A DNA stretch of 64,000 nt from Leucaena leucocephala. Its lineage: Eukaryota; Streptophyta; Magnoliopsida; Fabales; Fabaceae. The stretch covers positions 1-64,000 of the forward strand of contig JAYWLJ010000068.1 of the NCBI GenBank assembly GCA_037074615.1, read 5' to 3'. How positions within the stretch are numbered: the stretch's first letter is position 1; every line of letters begins with the position of its first letter. Position numbers and translations under genes: made by a program. This document shows, in pieces, positions 12,801-25,979 of the stretch. The notes under the pieces were generated by a model. That model was not told the DNA's origin, made no database searches, and worked only from the letters and a program-made list of their open reading frames with translations.

Positions 12801-15800
12801 AACAGATAGTATATGAAAATGATGGAGCAACGTGTTTGTGACTGGAAGAAAGGGAAGGGTCAGCCATTTGCATTTTCACAATTCACCGGCTTTGATACTT
12901 ACTTCCAAATTGCAAAAAAATTGACATATTTTCAGACAGATTTTGACATATAACATATAAACAAATGAAACAAGTCAAGACATGCACCAATCTTTACGTT
13001 TTTTATCACCTTTTTTTCTATATCTTCTAATGTGTACGTTCTAACAAATCTCCCACATGGAATACAAGTTTCATTAATTCTATGGTACTTGTTCTTCCGT
13101 GTGGAATTTTATATGCAACTTACGTACTCCATTGCCATAAAAGTCAAATGCATTGCTGAAGACTTGGAGTATCGAGAAATAGAAACTGTAACTCATAGAT
13201 GGTTAGGAGTTAGGACCCCGCTACCAAAAAAAAAAGAAAAGAAAAGAGTTTACTGTGTTATTTTTTCCATTTATTAAGGGTATTTCCTTCGAGATATAAA
13301 ATTGAGAGGATTTATCAACCAAAAAATTTATCTAATTATATTCTTGCTGTGAAAATAAAAAAAAATTATCAAACTGTCATATATGTGTCTTGTTTCAGTG
13401 AAACTGTATTCATTCCTTTAATTTTAAATATAAAATAATTTTAATAAATTCGCACATTTTTAAAAATTATTAACTTATTTTCATCTATGATGATGTTATT
13501 CTTAAGATATATTATGTAACTCATATTAAACGAAATAAGGGTAGTGTTGGGAAAAAAATAATGAACATTACAGAATAATTTGCGGCAAACGTAACTTCTA
13601 GAAGTCCCCCTCTATCTAAAATCAATGGGAGTTCCTTTGTCTGGTTTTCTTTAGGATGCAGCAGCAAAGTTAGGTGATAATTGAAGAAGGTATCAACGGG
13701 TGACTGGGCTTGGAAGCATCTGAGTTCCAACATTCTTGCATGTGATGTGAGGGACTTTTCCATTCCAATGCATTTTGTTGCTCTTTAACATTATGCTTTT
13801 TTATAGTCACATGTATATATGCATATTGTAATCATATTCAAAACATAATCAAATATTAAATATTATCATGTTTCTTAATAAAAAATTAAATATTAATTTA
13901 TTGTATTGTAAAAAATTAGTCTCTTTTTATTAAATTTAATATTTATTTGATATAAAATTTTTATAAGAGTTGAATCTCTTGGCTTATCAGGATTTCATAA
14001 TTTTTAAAAATATTTACAGATCTTCACAACCAACTACAACCTTTTGGAGAGCACCTTTTGATTGCTCTTTAACAATTTCATCGAGTCTTTTTTTTTTTCC
14101 CATCAAGTCAAATGTGACTGTAACCTTTAAACTCAACTTGGTCAAAGCCCATATATACCAAAGAAATGCATTGTTTTTTGAAGAAATATTCAATAGTAAT
14201 GGGCTGCTATATGTCTTTGACGATTGACTTTTGTTTAAAAAATTAAATTAAAGTGTTGTATAAATAAAATTAAAGTGAATTATTTTATTAATTTAAAGTG
14301 ATTTTTTATCGTCATCATATTATATATTATAATATCATTATTAAATTAACACTATTATTCTTTGTTATTTTTTGACTGAAGTGACTCCTTAAGGTATCAT
14401 CCACCATATTTCAATTCTCATACTATAATGTACACGTTTGAGATATGAGGCATTTTAATTTTAGGCATTCTCCCACCTCTTCATATTATATTTTCAAAAT
14501 ATAATATGCACAAACCTGCTGAAAAAATAAATATAATTCTTTTCTAATTGTGTAATTCTTTTAAAGAATAATGTGATTTTATTCTTTGCCTATTATAGTT
14601 TTAAAGGATGTCTTGTGGTTTTGAAATTTTAAAAAAAATCATATAATCTCAAAATATAATTGAGCCCATCATCGCAATTTATCAGTAAATATCAACATCA
14701 ACATTATTATAAAAGTTTTTACCAAAAAACAAAACATCATTATAAAAGTCAAACTATTCACTAGTGATGAATAGTATAGTCATTTTTAAGTAATATGTAA
14801 TCTTTTAATAAATATATTTTCAAATGTTTCATAAGGTTCATTGTAACTTTATTATTTTATTATTATTGATGTCTATAAGGAACATGGATTTTTGGGAGCA
14901 ACAAACAGAACACATGGCTGGCCACTTGATTAATTGGTCATTTGGTCACACTCACATGGGCCATTGCCCATATGCTCCATCACACCAAGGCCCCTTTTAA
15001 TATTACGACTTTACCAGCAAACTCAAATCTAAATTAATTAATCAACAAAATCTAACATAATTAATATATTATTGAATCATTTAAATATAATATTTTAAAT
15101 TTAAATTAGAATATATGTATAAAAAAATTTGTTAGGAGATATAAAGCATATTTCGATTATCTCTACACATCGAAATGATTAGTTTATAGCTATCAATTTA
15201 GAGATATCACATAAAATTTAATAAAATAATCCAAATTAATTAGCGAGTAAAATTGGATTCACAATTGTTTATCACAAAAAATAAAAAAAATATGCCATTT
15301 TCTTATTACAAGATTTAGAACAAAAATCAAAGTTTCATATCAATCAAATTAAGAAAAAAAGAGAAAGATATTTATTTCGTCAGCAAAATCGGAGATAAAT
15401 TTCTGCAACATAAATCAATTTTAAGATGATTTTTCTTATATCTACAGCCGAAAGAAAAATAGATGAGTTTTTACTTATTAAAAAAGATCAAAAGTCTTGA
15501 AACCCAAAATGGGAAGAAGGGTCGAATAGATATTGAACACACGCATTAAGATCTGTTGAGCACTTTAATGTGAAAAAAATTGTTGGGCCGAAAATGGCGG
15601 AAATGTTATTTGAGCCCAAACATTTTAGAGTAATTTATTTTTATTATTTTTTTCTAAAAAGGGACGGTTAAGAGTAGTTGTGTTTAATAAAAGAAATTAG
15701 TTTATTATAATATATCAAAATAATATTTAATTTTTTATTAAGAGATATATCTATATTTAGCATTTAATAGCACTTTAAATAAGATTATCTCTAATAAGAT

Positions 15801-17759
15801 AATATTTATGCATATCAAAAAATAGTAAGGGGATCGGATTGTTTTGCGCTTTTTTTTTTATTTATTTCTAGATCTGAATATTCTGTGATAAAAATTTAAA
15901 TATAATATGATAAAAAATGTTAAAAAGATTAGGACAATTTTCACTCTCCAATTTCCTCTTCAAATATATAACTAGACATATTTTTGTGGATAAAATGAAA
16001 TGAAATTATATTATATTAATTATACACAATCTGTAAATCAGAAACTTGCAATATATTTTGTGAGACATTGATGATGATATTTTGATAGGGAGAAAGTGTT
16101 GCTGTAAAGACTTTGGATTTGGAGGATCTGCCTGAATTCAATTTAAACTAGTCCATGATTTGTATTACCTAAAACAATAATGGGATGTTGAGAGCGACAT
16201 TGATTTGATAAATACAAGAGATTTTATTTGTTCATGTTATACAATAATCCTCAATTTGCACTTCAGAAACTCTGGTTTTGTTTGCATCGTTAGTGTTAAT
16301 CACATGAGATAATCACAAAAATTACAGAAAACATTGAAAAGGATGCACTTAAGTCCCATCCCCAACACCTCATATCATTAACCAACTAACACCGCAAGTG
16401 CATTGCATCAAATCACATATCTTAAAGTAGTGTCAAAAACAATCACAACATAGATTTGTTGACAAATCTTTTTTCTTGCATATATCCCCTTACATTAAAG
16501 TAGTGAAGTTCGGTTAGAATCAGGGATGAACTTGTTCGATAAAATGCCACAAAGAAGATTGAATAGAAGAATCAAGGAGGAAAGATTCTGAGACTGGTAG
16601 ATTCAAGAATTTAACAAGTCTCGTACTGAGAAGCCGAATCTTTTACCCCAAAAAAAGAATTGCCGAGACGAATGGTTTCGCTGTCTAACTAGCCAAGGGA
16701 CAAAGTAGTAGAATGAAGAGAAGGTCGAGGGTTTGGTCTTCGCACGTGCTAATCGAATTGTCAGTCTCCGTCTGTTTTGTTTTATTATAGTGGGGTCAGT
16801 TGGATTTAAAATATACTCATCACACATATAGAAATAGTATTATATTACTTTTTAATAAAATATTTAAATTAATAATAAAATTTACACTCATAATTTTATG
16901 AGACTTAATTCTATAACTTTGTGCTCTGTGAAATAAAATTAATATCACATATTATCTTTTTTTTTTTTAAATTTAACATAAAATATTTTATTTTTCTCAA
17001 TAAATATACTTAATTTAAATTTACGTTCTACTCCTTATAAAAATATAGCTTGTATAACATAAAATTATTTAAAATAAATTACTATATTTAGGAACTCATT
17101 TTTATACTTCATGGGATAAAACACTTTTACATATTTCCCTTATAACAAAATTTATTTTTATATCAAACCAAACACCTACTAAAATAAAATCCTTATACTA
17201 AAATGGATTACCGCCTCTCCATTTCTTTTTCTACTTTTTATTTAAACCTTTGAATCAAATTTAATGGTTTGAATTTAACATTTTATAAATTAATTAATTT
17301 ATTTTTTTATAATTTTATATTTTAATAATATTTTTAATCACTCAAAATTTAATTTAAAAAGATTGATATGAAAACTAAAAATAAATAGATAGATCTAATT
17401 AATAAGAAATTAATTCATAATTTATAAATAAATTTAAATTTTATTATCAATATAAAGATTATATTGATAATTAATTTATGAATATTTTTATAAATATTTT
17501 TGAGTATATAAATATATTTTAATATCAAAATATTTAAATTTTCTTGTTATAAAAAATGGAAACAAATAAAAAGAAAAAGAAAGTAAGAGAGGCCAAGTTC
17601 TACTAAAACTCTGCAACCACACGTTACAACATATATATAGCCTTCTATCCCAGCCAATCAGATCAAACACTGCTTCAATCATGCTCTAGCCTCACCAACC
17701 TCCATTATCCATCTTTCTAAATCCGGCGGGTCTTCCCATCGTAACCTAGAACCAAGCGC
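12801..17759. other. Long gene-poor intergenic stretch
   Basis: Mostly A/T-rich. Short islands of more balanced composition lie at 13,030-13,230, 13,550-13,780, 14,880-15,000 and 16,490-16,830. Their open frames are under 90 codons, lack partner exons and match nothing I recognise. The 16,490-16,830 island is the most sequence-complex. Confidence 0.5.
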
Positions 17760-18148
17760 CCCTGTTTAGAAAGGAAAAAAAATCGTTTTTTTTAAATTTA
17801 ACTCAAATTTTAATTTATTAATTTTTTAACAAAATAAATAACTATATTTATTTAAAAAATATTTAAAATAAATTATAATTTAACATTAAAATTTTAGATA
17901 AATTATAAGATTAATTTTTAGAATAGTAACAAAATTTATAAACTATCTAATTATTATTTTATTTATTTTTTTATACTCTCTTTTCTTTCTTATCTTTTTT
18001 TCTATTTTTTTTCTTTATTCTCTCTTTCCTATCATATTTTTAATAAAATTATATTTTTATAATAATATTTTTAATAATAATTATTTAAATATGTATTTAT
18101 TTATAATTAATTTTTTTTTATAAGTTATTTTTTAAATTTGGCCAAAAT
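17758..18148 (-). mobile_element. AT-rich MITE family, reverse copy upstream of the SEUSS-like gene
   Basis: Left terminus GCGCCCCTGTTTAG, then the TTAAAATTTTAGATAAATTATAAGA block, the reverse core AATTATTATTTTATTTAT and a CTCTCTTTTCTTTC tract. It ends at TTTGGCCAAAATCTAGTGCCC. It abuts the probable leader of the SEUSS-like gene. Confidence 0.5.
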
Positions 18149-18159
18149 CTAGTGCCCTT

Positions 18160-19385
18160 ACCTGATCATTGCTCAGAGCGAATTACCGGCGTAATCCTTT
18201 CCTTATCCTTGCTAAGCGCCTCCTCTCTAACCAATCAAGTAGTGCCACGTGGTTGATGAGAATATCGTGGCCGATCAAACGCGGGATGAGCTATATGGTA
18301 CTCTTTCGACACATGTCCTATAGTTTAACGGACAGCGCCGGTCATATGGGAAGGAGACCCTCACAGTCGGTCACTCTATCTCTTCCTCTCTTCTTTTCAT
18401 TTGGTAATTAATTTTTTTCCTCCGATTTTAGTTGGATAATTTAGGCAAAGGTTTAGCTTTTTCTCCAGCTAGCATTGCCGATGTGAGTAGCTCGCTCCCC
18501 CTGATTCCTAGCATTCAAATCATTTCTATGCCAACTGCTATGTGCATCATTGGGTTCAATTTCAATTACTAGTGATCGATCTCACAAGTTGGGAAGCCAT
18601 ATCTTCTCATTTTCCCCCTTAGAGTTGAAATTTTTTTATTTATTGGTCTTGATCCTTTTCTTTTACCAGTTTTGTGATGTTTGTTTGACTTGAAGTTTGC
18701 ATTTTTGCGGATTGTGGACTGGAAATTTTCACTTTGCACATTCGATTCAAGCTCTCTTGTTCCACCACTAGTTTTTTATCCTCCCAACTTGTGTGCTGAA
18801 TATTTGATTTGGTAATGAATGGATTGAGAGTTTTGTTTATACCACATGGCAATATGATTGCTATCTGGCCGTCTGAATGTATGAAAATTTCGTATTTTCA
18901 GCCTACTAATGCTTAGGCAGATTGTTGTAAAAATTATGAACAATTAGGGTTTTGTGGTCGTGGTTAAAAACCATGACTTTCCTACCTTTGAGTGGGAGAT
19001 TTATTGTGGTTTAGTTCCTGGGTATATTTGTAATGTACTCTTTTATACCACGGCTTGCTTTTATTTATTTATTGAAGCTTGTTTATTAATCATGCTAATA
19101 CACACATAAACATGTATTGCGATATTTATATCAGATCCATCTCAGAACGTGCCCAGAGTGAAGAAGTTCAAAAAGTTATTGGGCACATTTGGTTGCACAG
19201 AAGTTCATAGATTTGACTGAATTTGTTATTGATTGGCATGAGTCGGGAAGTTGAGGAAAAGAAGAAATAAAATCAGAGAAACTTGTTTACCCAATAAGTC
19301 TTTCTCCTAGAGCTTGTGCACATAGCAGTCAGGCCTGGCTCTAGAGAGCTACTTAGACTCCTGTCACCGAGGGGCGGTGCCCCCC
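18160..19385 (+). promoter_or_regulatory. Probable promoter and 5' leader with a leader intron, SEUSS-like gene
   Basis: GC-richer DNA leads into a CT-rich stretch ending TTTCATTTG|GTAATT near 18,402, a plausible donor. A plausible acceptor, TATATCAG, lies at about 19,133. Together they would form a leader intron of roughly 0.7 kb. The remaining leader runs to the ATG at 19,386. No in-frame protein continues upstream of that ATG. The exact transcription start is unknown. Confidence 0.4.
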
Positions 19386-22300
19386 ATGGCACCTTCTCGG
19401 GTGGCTGGAGGGTTAGCCCATTCATCATCAAGTTCTGGAATATTCTATCAAGGAGATGGGCAATCACAGAATGCTGTTGACTCTCACTTAAGCTCATGTT
19501 TCGGTAACACATCCAACTCATTTCCTGGAACTGGACGTTCAAATCTGGGTCCAGTTTCTGGTGACATGAGTGGTGCAATTCTAAACAGTGTGGCAAATTC
19601 AGGGCCAAGTGTTGGAGCTAGTTCGTTAGTCACAGATGCTAACTCTGCACTATCTAGGGGACCCCGTTTGCAGAGAAGCGCTAGCAATAACACAGAATCA
19701 TACTTACGTTTACCTGCATCACCCATGTCATTCTCATCAAATAATATTAGTATTTCGGGGTCATCAGTTATGGATGGTTCTTCTGTAGTACAGCAGAGCT
19801 CTCATCAAGACCAGAATGTTCAACAACTGCAAAAGAATCATGAGCAAATGCAGGGTGCTTCTAGTGCAACATCTCTGCCTGCAGCTCAAACTGGCCCATC
19901 TCCAGTGCCAATGGATACGCGAGGACCTGGATCTTTGATACAAGATCCAAATAATCTATCCCAGATGCATAAGAAACCTCGGATTGATACCAAGCAAGAA
20001 GATATAATGCATCAGCAGGTAATACAACAGCTTCTTCAGAGGCAGGATCCCATGCAGTTCCAGGGCCGTAATCCCCAACTACAGGCTTTGCTCCAGCAGC
20101 AGAGACTGAGGCAACAGCAACAGCAACAGCAACAAATCCTTCAGTCAATGCCACAGTTACAGAGAGCTCACTTGCAACAGCAGCAGCAGCAGCAGCAGCA
20201 ACATATGCAATTGAGGCAACAATTACAACAACAAGCAACGCAACCGTTGTCTTCCATGAAGCGCCCATATGATAGTGGCGTGTGCGCCCGTCGTTTGATG
20301 CAATACTTGTATCATCAAAGGCAGCGACCAAATGTGAGTTCTTCTGTTTGTTTCTTGCATGTGTCAAGATGTTATTTGCATTATTAGTTCTTATAGCAGC
20401 AATAATTTTTTGGCTGAGGTCTTTTTGACATCTATTATTCCCCACTATTCTTTTAAGTTTACTTCTCTTTCAGGTGTTCATTTTTAATTTGGTTATCTGA
20501 ATGCATGTGCTTGATGGTTAGGTTTTTGGTTGCAAGATATAGATTGATTAGAGTTGTTATTTATTTTCCCTACTTGTCCCAGGATAATAGTATTGCCTAT
20601 TGGAGAAAATTTGTGGCTGAATATTACTCTCCTCGTGCAAAGAAGCGGTGGTGTTTGTCATTATATGAGAATGTCGGGCAACATACTCTTGGTGTTTTCC
20701 CCCAAGCAGCCATGGCAAGTTTTTACTGTGTTGACTTTTGTTCTTTGGCATCATTTTGACAGTAGCATAGGATGATGCCCGAATTCGTGCTGATGTTCAA
20801 ATGTGAATTCAAAGTGTTGATGGGTCGCGGGTGATCCTATTATGTTCTAGTGGTGACACAGAAATGTCTATTTGCTTCACAGACCTTTGTCTCAGATGAT
20901 TGTGGAGGCTTTGAAAATTATTCTGTCTTCACTATTTTATGCTTTTAATGCATTGGTGCCTTTTGACAAGTAAATAATCTTTTATGACTATATCTTTGGT
21001 CAGGATGCATGGCAGTGCGACATATGTGGTTCTAAATCTGGAAGGGGATTTGGTAAGCAAATAAGAATAATATTTTCTTATACTGTGTTTTCAAGATTTC
21101 CCCCCATTGTAAAATGCATTTTTTATCAAGGAGAGTGAAAGAGATATGTGAAGACGATTTTATTTAATCGCCTAGTGATTCTAAACTTGCTGAATAACTT
21201 GTCTTTGTGATCAATACTGATCATGTCTAGCAATTCTTAAGGGCGGTAACATAAGTTTTAGTAGAAAGTCTGTAATTACTAAATAAAAACTTGAGTCAAA
21301 CAACAGGAGGTGTATGAATTAAGCCTTTTTTTGTTGTCAGTCAAGGTAGAGCTGCTACAAATAACAAATATGCCTTCTACTTTGTACTTGCCAGTTATTT
21401 TCTTGGCATGTTGTTGTTTTGAAATATCTGATTTTGTCTTAATGTCAATCTAAGAATCTGATTTTTTGGCCAATAAAAATCTAATATTGTCTATGTTATG
21501 GATTTGGTTAACAGAGGCAACTTTTGAAGTACTCCCGAGACTTAACGAAATCAAATTTGGCAGTGGGGTGATTGATGAACTTATGTTTTTGGACTTGCCT
21601 CGTGAGTATAGATTTCCTTCTGGTTTAATGATGTTAGAATATGGAAAGGCAGTTCAAGAGAGCGTGCATGAGCAACTTCGTGTTGTTCGTGAGGGTCAAC
21701 TTCGCATCATATTTACACAAGATCTGAAGGTTATACAATCGTTATTAGATTAAGGGCTATCTTCCGATTGAATCATGTATGCTTAATGATGTGCTGAATC
21801 TGGTTCATATGCAGATACTATCTTGGGAGTTTTGTGCAAGACGCCATGAAGAACTTATTTCTCGAAGGTTGGTTGCACCACAGGTATGGCTCTGTAAATC
21901 TTTACTTACCTCGTTTTGGGTACTGTTATTTGCTTCACGAACAAGGATTTTCTTGATGAACTTTCAATTTAGACATAGTAATCCATTTTTTTATTTTCCT
22001 TTCAAATGGTTCCTCGACCAGTTTTCTTCTACAGTTGGTTACTAGTTTTGTTTATGTCCAAGATTAGTTGATCATTGGGAGGTGGTCAACTTTATGTGAT
22101 TAGTTGTCCCTGATGTCTCTTATTACATATTTTATCACCTTGCATCTGTACTTGCATGCTTTGATATTATTTGTGTTATGTGTGCATTAGTGAGTGATGC
22201 GGAATTAAGCATGGGAGCAATGTGGTCATGTGGGTGAGGAATTCCATAAGCAGTGGAAATTACCCCCTTGAAAAGGATAATTCTGCAGTTTTAGATGAGT

Positions 22301-23214
22301 GTTTTGTTGTTGAACTAGAAAGCATATTAGATGGAACTAGATTATAGTTGTCATTTTTCTAATTCCTGGATTGTGATTTTAATGGTGTTCCAAAAGAATA
22401 AGAAAGGAAAATTAGCAATCAATATGTTACATCATGTTACATCGCAAATGCCTCTCAAAACTAGGGAGATATAAACTGGCATGGCCATATGAACTTGATC
22501 GGAATGAAGATGATGTGTTACTATTGTGGAACTTACATACTATGATTCTCACGGTTGCAGGTCAACCAACTGGTTCAAGTGGCTGAAAAGTGCCTGCGAT
22601 GTATTACTGAAAGTGGGTCTGATGGGATCTCTCAGCAGGATTTGCAGACAAACAGCAATATGTGAGTCAATAGTTGGTGTCTAGTATTTCTGTTTGTGGG
22701 CTATGAAGTCATTAGTGTGTCAAAATTATGCCTTTGTTTGTGGCCTATGACGTTGTTAACAAGTATGAGCATTTTTCAGTAGCAGAACGAAAAAATTTCT
22801 CAATTTTTCCCCTTTTCCGTCATGGGTTAAAATTATGTCTTTGTTCATTGCAAATGATGCTATTAAAGAGTATGAACATCATGCAGCAATGTAACTGTAG
22901 AATCTCTGAGGCTTTCTTTTCTTCTCCTAACTTTCTACTGTGATTTAATTAGGTATTTTAAGCTGGATAGAATGGCCTGTCACACGTTGGGCAGACTAAG
23001 AATCTATTTTTTTTTTCTTTTGAGGGAAAATGGTACAAATTAACAGATCTAAAATATGACCTCATTAAAGAAGATGACATGATTTTGCATCAGGGTAATA
23101 GTGGCTGGTTGTCAGCTGGCAAAGAGTTTGGACTTACAGTCTCTCAATGACTTGGGTTTCTCAAAACGATACGTGAGATGTTTGCAGGTACTCGCGGAAA
23201 GTCTAAATTCATAG
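19386..23214 (+). CDS. SEUSS-like transcriptional adaptor (SLK type), 3'-truncated
   Basis: Seven coding exons in phase: 19386-20333, 20583-20714, 21004-21052, 21515-21729, 21815-21883, 22561-22661 and 23094-23187, giving 536 residues. Reading through the last donor adds 8 codons before TAG at 23,212. The N-terminus (MAPSRVAGG, SSSSGIFYQGDGQSQ, LRLPASPMSFSSNNISISGSS) and a glutamine-rich region at about 238-295 match SLK1/SLK2. The conserved LIM-binding-type (LDB) core starts at about 300 (VCARRLMQYLYHQRQRP, YWRKFVAEYYSPRAKKRWC, WEFCARRHEELI). These nuclear proteins bridge DNA-binding factors to LEUNIG-type corepressors. The family normally continues for some 300 more residues starting ISEVV; no such exon is visible downstream. 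The second intron starts with GC (20,715). Either a pseudogene, or an allele making a shortened adaptor. Confidence 0.85.
20112..20202 (+). repeat. CAG/CAA trinucleotide repeat (polyglutamine)
   Basis: Two short CAA/CAG runs (about 20,112-20,137 and 20,177-20,202) encode glutamine stretches in the SEUSS-like protein. Such tracts vary in length between alleles. Confidence 0.8.
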
Positions 23215-23800
23215 TTTATTGCCTAGTGTGCTGTGATGACTTGACTTGAGAGAGTTCAAACTCCATTTGAACACAACAATATTCCAACGCCTTCATCATA
23301 TTATTACAAATCTCACACAAAAGTGCTCATAAAATCACCCATATTGCCTTTTCTTTTCAAATTTTATTTAAAGTTAAAATGCGTTCAATATATATATTTA
23401 ATATCTTAAAATATTTTATAATTTATTTAATATTTTGAAGTATTTTTTTAGAATAATCTAACACAATAAAATACTTTTGCTATTTAGTAAAAGTTTAGGT
23501 GTTGGATGCACTTTCACTTCAAAGATTCTGAATGAACTAATGTTGATGTTAAAATTTTTCCTAAAAATGTTTTAAAAGTAAGGTGTTTTCAGAAAATATT
23601 AAAACTTTAAAGATAAAATTACTCTATAAAATATTTTAAAGTATTAGATGCATCTAAAAAATATTTTAAAATAATAAATAAATTATAAATTATTTTAGAA
23701 TATTGGATCCTATAAGGAAATATTTTAGATCCTAAATTCACCTTAATCATTTTATTTAAAATTTGTGGCAAATAAATCATAGCCACATATATACATATAC

Positions 23801-23842
<42 letters not shown>

Positions 23843-24525
23843 TTAGTGCAGACAATTCACAATGATTAAGCTGTGCGTTGACTTGGAAAACTTTGGGCGT
23901 AACACTGTTATTTTTTTTATAAAAAAAATTAGGCGAATTTAATACCTATTTCTATTAAAATTAAAATATAATTTTAAAATTTAAAAAATATTCATAAAAA
24001 AATTTACGAGATCACCTATTAAAATAATTATCACAATAAAAATAAAATTAGACTTATATTATTATATAATATAATATTATTTTTTATTATCTATATCAAT
24101 TCTTCTAGTAGAAAGTTTATACTGTCAAGGCTATGTGGTACGTTGAAGCAAAATACAGTGTTGTTTAAATTTATAATATCACTAGAAATTAATTTATATA
24201 TATATATATATATATGTTATATGTGTATATGTGTGTGTGAATTATAAAAGTTGAAATAAGCAACGCTTTTGCAAGTTATGAACATGACTTGACTTTGAAC
24301 TCTTTGGCCAATTAATATAAGAAAATAAAGCTAAAATTATAAAAAATATTAAAATAATAGTACCGAACGAGTATCATATATTGCATAACTACTATTACCT
24401 ACCCATATGATTAAACAAAAAAATATAGGAGATGGTATTACTATATGACAAGCCGAGAGAATATTCTTTATTATTAAAAAAATATGAGATTTTCCAACCG
24501 TTTAGATGTTCCTAGAAGGAGATTA
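23215..24525. other. AT-rich DNA replacing the expected SEUSS-like 3' exons
   Basis: Contains a probable foldback element at about 23,370-23,750 with facing AAAATATTTTA-rich arms. An (AT)n microsatellite lies at about 23,806-23,839 and a shorter one at about 24,197-24,214. No SEUSS-like coding sequence seen on either strand. Confidence 0.5.
23806..23839. repeat. (AT)n microsatellite
   Basis: A run of alternating A and T. The minus-strand frame across it reads repeated Tyr-Ile and is not a gene. Confidence 0.85.
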
Positions 24526-24535
24526 TATAAAGGAC

Positions 24536-25093
24536 CGTTTGGATTAATTTTTAAAAAATAAATTTAAAAAAAAATAAATTTTAAAAAATAGGTTTGAGAA
24601 AAAATAAATTTTAGAAAAAATAGATTTTGGGAAGAATAGGTTATAGAGAATAGATTTTGAGAAGAATAAATTCTAAAAATAGAGATATTTAGATGATTAG
24701 TAGTAGAATTACTTTTTATAATTCTAAATTACCAAAAGGGTATGATTTGATTAAAGTATAAGAGAGGGTAGAGAATAAATATGAGAGATGGTAGAGAGAG
24801 GAAAGAGGAGATAAGGTGAATAAGAGAGATGAGAGAGGGTATAAAAAAATAAGGGTAAAATAGTAATTGGATAGTCCATAAGCTCTTTCAGTAGTTTATT
24901 CAAAACTATGGTTTTAAACTGAAATTTTGTCCAAAATCAATTCTAGACAAAAATGGCTGTTTTGTTCAAATTTTTTAAAACTGAGATTTTGGCTAAAATC
25001 AATTTTGAACAAAAATTGATGTTTGTTTCAAATTTTTTTAAACTAAAATTTTGGCCAAAATTGATTCTTAAAAACTGTTGCCAAACACGCACT
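24536..25093 (+). mobile_element. AT-rich MITE family, copy with TAA target duplication
   Basis: Termini AGGACCGTTTGG and CCAAACACGCAC form an imperfect inverted repeat. The flanking trinucleotide is TAA on both sides, as expected for Tourist/PIF-Harbinger insertions. Internally it has the A-rich block, the GAGAG purine tract, the core GTAAAATAGTAATTGG and the ACTGAAATTTTGTCCAAAAT block. This is the best-preserved copy in the window. Confidence 0.65.
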
Positions 25094-25359
25094 AAGATAG
25101 AAACTAAGGTAACTAAGATGTTCCTAGATTGATTTTAATTGGAGGATAATTTTGGGATGTAATAATATTTTTTACCATTTTAATTATACAAATCGTTTAT
25201 AATTACTTTTCTTAATTAATTCCTATGAAGTGCCCCAACTGGTCCTAATTATAGATTAAAGGTGTGATAGTTAAATCCTTTTCTTTTAAGATCTTACCCG
25301 TCTCTTTAATTGCAACAAATTGTTGACATGCTTTTAATGTTGAGAGAACATTTTATAGA

Positions 25360-25808
25360 GTTGATAATAATTTATAAAAAAGTTTATGAAAAAAATAATT
25401 TTTAAAGATATTTTAAAAAATAATTTTTAGAAAAGAGTTTATAGAAAAAAAGTGATTCTAAATTAAATAGTTATTACTAAAAGAATTTTTATAATTGAAT
25501 AATTATTAGAAATGATATGATTTTATTAAAAATATAAAAGATGAGAGAGGAGAGATGATAATAAAGATAGAAGAAAGATAATAAAATATATAAAAAATAA
25601 AAATAAAATAGTAATTATATAATTTACAAATTTTTTTATTATATTGGAAGTTAGTTTTAATAGTTTATATAAAATTTTAGTTTTAAATTATAATTTTGTT
25701 CAAAATTTATTTTAAATAAATATAATTATTTATTTTAAAATTTTTTAAATTAAGATTTGAGTTAAAACTCTTTTAAAATTTTAATTTAAATTTTTTTAAA
25801 TAGGCATA
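25360..25808 (+). mobile_element. AT-rich MITE family, degraded forward copy
   Basis: The same internal order as the copy at 24,536: AAAAAAGTTTATGAAAAAAA, a GAGAGG tract, the core AAAATAGTAATT, then AATTTTGTTCAAAAT. It ends near TTAAATAGGCATA. Both termini have diverged. Confidence 0.5.
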
Positions 25809-25979
25809 TAATGGTGGTTAATTTCAATAAAGCACAAAATTGAATGTAGGGCATTTTTACAATTACAATATTAACTATTACTTATTAACAGTTAAATATA
25901 TTTTATATTTTAAATCAATTAAGAGTAGCCAATAGCCTTGTAGCATCTAAAGTTTTCTGTAAGTGAAAGATTGTGATGC

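Noticed and set aside
19861..20445. Long minus-strand open frame (194 codons) opposite the SEUSS-like first exon
   Set aside because: It mirrors the CAG/CAA glutamine tracts as Ala/Val-rich sequence and is an antisense shadow of a well-supported exon.
23619..23855. Minus-strand frame with repeated Tyr-Ile
   Set aside because: Translation of an AT microsatellite.
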